Origin: CAZDSS01 sp964508185 | Lineage (GTDB): Bacteria > Pseudomonadota > Alphaproteobacteria > Sphingomonadales > Govanellaceae | DNA: 64,000 nt | Assembly (NCBI GenBank): GCA_964508185.1 | Contig: CAZDSS010000001.1 | Location: 19,406 to 83,405 of the forward strand | Direction: 5' to 3' | Notes under the pieces: model-generated | Told to the model about the DNA's origin: nothing | Databases searched by the model: none | What the model saw: only the letters and a program-made list of their open reading frames with translations | In this document: positions 61,083 to 64,000 of the stretch, piece after piece | Layout: each line of letters starts with the position of its first letter | Numbering within the stretch: the stretch's first letter is position 1 | Position numbers and translations under genes: made by a program

Positions 61083-62339
61083 TCAGACGTTGCCGTCGTT
61101 GTTGTTGATGCGGACGGCAAATCCGGCCTCTCTCAGCGCCGCGAGGATGTCGTCCAGATGGATGCGGTCGCGGGTCTCGAGCGTCACGTCCGAATAGGTT
61201 TCCTTCGCCGGAAGCTGCGAGAACAGGCGGTGGTGGCTCACGTCGATGATGTTGCCGCCCAGGTTCCCGATGATGGTGGACACCTTGCCGAGCGCGCCCG
61301 GCACGTCCGACAGTTCGATCCGGAGCCGCGTGATGCGGCCGTCCCGCACCAGCGCGCGCATGAGGAGGGACGCAAGAAGCCGGCTGTCGATATTGCCGCC
61401 CGACAGCACGACCCCCACCTTCTTGCCGCGGAAGCGGTCGGGATGGTGGATGAGCGCGGCGAGCGGAGCGGCGCCCGCGCCTTCGGCCACCGTCTTTTCG
61501 ATATTGAGATAGAGGCTCACCGCCTGTTCGAGGCTGTCCTCGTTCACGAGCAGCACGTCGTCCACCAGCGCGCGGGCGATCTTCAGCGTGATCTCGCCGA
61601 TGGTCTTGACCGCGATCCCTTCGGCGAGCGTGTTACCCTGCGGCACATATTCCTCGCCGCGGAGCGCGCGGTAGAGGGACGGGAACCGCCGCGCCTGAAC
61701 GCCGACGATCTCGATCTCGGGCCGGAGCGCCTTGGCCGCCACCGCCATGCCGGAGATGAGGCCGCCGCCGCCCACCGGCACCACGAGGCAATCGAGGTCC
61801 GACTTCACCTCCAGCATCTCGAGGGCGATGGTGCCCTGGCCCGCGATCACATGGGGATCGTCGAAGGGATGGACGATCACGTAGCCGTTCTCCTGCGCGA
61901 GGTCGCAGGCGACCTTCGCCGTCTCGTCGAAGCGCTCGCCGTCGAGCACCACCCTGGCGCCGAACTGCTCGGTCTGCTTCACCTTCACGAAGGGCGTCGT
62001 GGACGGCATCACGATGGTGGTGGGGATCCCCAGATTCTGGCCGTGATAGGCGACCCCCTGGGCATGGTTGCCGGCCGATGCGGCGATGACCCCGGCGCGG
62101 CGCTGCTCGGGCGTGAGGCTCAACAGCTTGTTCAGCGCCCCGCGCTCCTTGAAGGACGCGGTGAACTGCAGGTTTTCGAACTTCACCCAGACCTCGGCGC
62201 CGGTCAGCGACGACAGCGTCCGGGAATGGTTGAAGGGTGTCCGGATCACGGAGCCCTCGATGGCCGCGGCGGCGCGCCGCACGTCCTCGAGGGTCACGGC
62301 GAGCTCAGCCGCCTTGTCTGCTGTCCGATTGTCCGCCAT
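61083..62339 (-). CDS. ilvA: Threonine ammonia-lyase (PLP, with ACT domain)
   Basis: 418 residues from ATG 62339, first Met before the conserved LEDVRRAAAAIEGSVIRTP. PLP Lys is in FTASFKERGALNKL; SAGNHAQGVAYH and VPVGGGGLISG are the cofactor loops; a C-terminal ACT domain (LRIELSDVPGALGKVSTIIGNLGGNIIDVSHHR) gives allosteric control. Biosynthetic or catabolic type cannot be told apart; the single ACT domain of this length is common in alphaproteobacteria. Confidence 0.92.
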   Translation of the reverse strand: MADNRTADKAAELAVTLEDVRRAAAAIEGSVIRTPFNHSRTLSSLTGAEVWVKFENLQFTASFKERGALNKLLSLTPEQRRAGVIAASAGNHAQGVAYHGQNLGIPTTIVMPSTTPFVKVKQTEQFGARVVLDGERFDETAKVACDLAQENGYVIVHPFDDPHVIAGQGTIALEMLEVKSDLDCLVVPVGGGGLISGMAVAAKALRPEIEIVGVQARRFPSLYRALRGEEYVPQGNTLAEGIAVKTIGEITLKIARALVDDVLLVNEDSLEQAVSLYLNIEKTVAEGAGAAPLAALIHHPDRFRGKKVGVVLSGGNIDSRLLASLLMRALVRDGRITRLRIELSDVPGALGKVSTIIGNLGGNIIDVSHHRLFSQLPAKETYSDVTLETRDRIHLDDILAALREAGFAVRINNNDGNV

Positions 62340-62516
62340 GGTTCGAAATCCCTGCTGGGAGCCTTGCATCGAAGGTCCGTTCATACACCCAACGCCCTCC
62401 GGCGCAAAGCCCGTGTTTTGCGGTTCCGCGGCTCTTCGGGCGCCCTTTAAATCCTGGTTAACGTCTGCTTGATACAAGCGAAGTCATTCTGGGAACTCAC
62501 GAGGGCCTCGCATCCG

Positions 62517-63386
62517 ATGCTTTCTCTGATCGGTATCGTCATCGTTCTGGGCATGGTCTTCGGCGGCTACATGATCGCCGGGGGCAAGATGACCCCCATC
62601 CTCCATGCCATGCCCTACGAAATCATGATGATCGGCGGCTCGGCGCTGGGCGCCTTCATCGTGGCCAACGGTCTGCCGGTCATCAAGAAGGCGGGGAAGG
62701 GGGTCCTCAAGGTCCTGCGCGGGCCCAAATGGAAGAAGGACGACTACCGCGACCTGCTGTGCCTTCTGTTCGCCATGACCCGGCTGGTGCGCACCAAGGG
62801 CGTGATCGCCCTCGAGCAGCATATCGAACGGCCGGAAGAGTCGAAGCTCTTCAACCACTTCCCGAAGATCGCCCAGGACCAACATCTGGTCACCTTCATC
62901 TGCGACTACATGCGCATGATGACCATGAACTTCGACGATCCCTATCAGGTCGAGGACGTGATGCAGAAGGATCTCGAAAAGCATCACGCGGAGGAGCATG
63001 AGCCGGCCCATGCCCTGAGCACCATGGCCGAAGGTCTGCCCGCGCTCGGGATCATCGCGGCGGTGCTCGGCATCGTCAAGACCATGGGCAGCATCAACGA
63101 GCCGGTGGAGGTGCTCGGCGCCATGATCGGCGGCGCGCTGGTCGGCACCTTCATGGGGATCTTCCTGTCCTATCTGGTGGTCGGCCCGCTCGCCGGCCGG
63201 CTGGTCCAGATCCTTGAGGAGGAGGCGAAGCTTCTCAACGTGGTGAAGGATGTGCTGGTCTCCCACCTCCACGGCAATGCGCCGCAGATCTCGGTGGAGA
63301 TCGGCCGCAAGAGCGTGCCGTCCCACTTCCAGCCGAGCTTCTACGAGCTGGACGAGGCCATCGCCGCCACCGCCATCGAGGCGTAA
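62517..63386 (+). CDS. motA: Flagellar motor stator protein MotA
   Basis: 289 residues from ATG 62517, giving the canonical start MLSLIGIVIVLGMVFGGYMIAGG. Four TM helices; AEGLPALGIIAAVLGIVKTMGSINEPVEVLGAMIGGALVGTFMGIFLSYLVVGP is the stator core with its conserved Pro residues. Divergent from the threonine dehydratase gene across 177 bp that must hold both promoters. Confidence 0.95.
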   Translation: MLSLIGIVIVLGMVFGGYMIAGGKMTPILHAMPYEIMMIGGSALGAFIVANGLPVIKKAGKGVLKVLRGPKWKKDDYRDLLCLLFAMTRLVRTKGVIALEQHIERPEESKLFNHFPKIAQDQHLVTFICDYMRMMTMNFDDPYQVEDVMQKDLEKHHAEEHEPAHALSTMAEGLPALGIIAAVLGIVKTMGSINEPVEVLGAMIGGALVGTFMGIFLSYLVVGPLAGRLVQILEEEAKLLNVVKDVLVSHLHGNAPQISVEIGRKSVPSHFQPSFYELDEAIAATAIEA

Positions 63387-63420
63387 CCCGCGGTCTCAAC
63401 CGTTTCCGAACGCAGGGATG

Positions 63421-63446
63421 CGCCCGGCCCGGGAAAGGCCGGGCGT
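63421..63446 (+). terminator. Terminator after motA
   Basis: CGCCCGGCC-CGGGAAA-GGCCGGGCG hairpin followed by TTT; lies between convergent motA and hemB. Confidence 0.75.
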
Positions 63447-63452
63447 TTCCGT

Positions 63453-64000
63453 TCAGCCCTTGAGCATCCGCGCGGCGCGGAGGGCGTAATAGGTGAGGAT
63501 GCCGTCGGCGCCCGCGCGCTTGAAGGCGAGAAGGCTTTCGAGCATCACCGCGTCGCCGTCGAGCCAGCCTTGCGCCGCGGCCGCTTCCAGCATGGCGTAT
63601 TCGCCGCTCACCTGATAGGCGAAGGTCGGGACCGCGAATTCCTCCTTCACCCGCCGCACGACGTCGAGATAGGGCATGCCCGGCTTCACGATCACCATGT
63701 CCGCCCCTTCGGCGAGATCCTGGGCCACTTCGCGCAAGGCCTCGTCGCCGTTGGCGGGATCCATCTGGTAGGTGCGCTTGTCGCTGCGCCCGAGGCTCGA
63801 TTTCGATCCCACCGCATCGCGGAAGGGACCATAGAAGGCGGACGCATATTTCGCCGCATAGGACATGATGGCGGCGTCCCGGTGCCCCGCCTCCTCGAGG
63901 GCGTTGCGGATCGCGCGCGGGGCCTGCGGCTGTCCAGATGGGCAGGCCGCGATGCTCGCCCGCAAGCTGGTCGATGAGGCCGTCGGGAATTTCGGCGCCC
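63453..64000 (-). CDS. hemB: Delta-aminolevulinic acid dehydratase, C-terminal part, cut at window edge
   Basis: Porphobilinogen synthase of haem biosynthesis. Visible C-terminal motifs: AIMSYAAKYASAFYGPFRDAVGS with the first active-site Lys, DMVIVKPGMPYLDVVRRV with the Schiff-base Lys, and TFAYQVSGEYAML. The sequence is convincingly HemB from RAIRNALEEAGH (about 63917) downward. To its left in the protein (63918-64000) the frame stays open but reads RASIAACPSGQPQAP, not the expected APSDMMDGR block, so the gene is either disrupted or the last ~80 bases are unreliable. Confidence 0.88.
   Translation of the reverse strand, partial: APKFPTASSTSLRASIAACPSGQPQAPRAIRNALEEAGHRDAAIMSYAAKYASAFYGPFRDAVGSKSSLGRSDKRTYQMDPANGDEALREVAQDLAEGADMVIVKPGMPYLDVVRRVKEEFAVPTFAYQVSGEYAMLEAAAAQGWLDGDAVMLESLLAFKRAGADGILTYYALRAARMLKG

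Overview
The window is a GC-rich chromosomal segment of a free-living, motile alphaproteobacterium. The support is the backbone at the right end (tRNA-Val(CAC), CDF cation exporter, Bpt-type aminoacyl-tRNA-protein transferase, MotA and MotB, threonine dehydratase, HemB), Tat-exported molybdenum hydroxylases, and many TonB-dependent receptors. I cannot name a genus; TonB-rich orders such as Sphingomonadales or Kordiimonadales would fit.

From base 1 to about 57900 the window is one long catabolic and uptake supercluster. 1-4000: two amidohydrolases, a MocA-like cytidylyltransferase and a HutC-type GntR regulator. 4088-7738: aldehyde dehydrogenase, FAD aromatic hydroxylase and an Asp/Glu-racemase-superfamily enzyme. 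8052-13898: two convergent TonB receptors, one preceded by an unknown multi-pass membrane protein. 14350-21339: two polysaccharide-deacetylase-fold hydrolases, an isochorismatase-family amidase and an HMG-CoA-lyase-family enzyme, divergent from a family III CoA-transferase and a LeuC/LeuD-type hydro-lyase. 21672-30895: a third TonB receptor, then an operon with an ABC-2 exporter, aldehyde dehydrogenase, heme-oxygenase-fold putative diiron oxidase and SDR. 30907-36150: a peptide-type ABC importer, interrupted by a 10-N assembly gap, and an MFS transporter. 36411-42639: a Tat-exported molybdenum hydroxylase large subunit, a SUMF1-fold protein, a Tat-exported flavin amine oxidase, the 2Fe-2S subunit and a methyltransferase. 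42716-49229: a second complete peptide-type ABC importer and a nitrilase-fold protein without its cysteine. 49376-57909: a Rieske oxygenase, a second methyltransferase of the same unusual family, two paralogous small proteins, a beta-propeller, a solute-binding protein, a second GntR, XdhC, and NTF2-like and ABM-domain proteins.

Read together, the genes suggest uptake (TonB receptors, two peptide/nickel-type ABC importers) and stepwise oxidation of a nitrogen-containing, probably heterocyclic compound. Periplasmic molybdenum hydroxylase and amine oxidase, plus Rieske and flavin monooxygenases, would act first. Imide or amide hydrolysis would follow, then hydration, CoA activation and cleavage of a (substituted) maleate-type acid. 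MocA and XdhC would mature the molybdenum cofactor. The substrate is not known. Two recurring AT-rich operator-like palindromes occur at many of the promoters and point to common control by the two GntR proteins.
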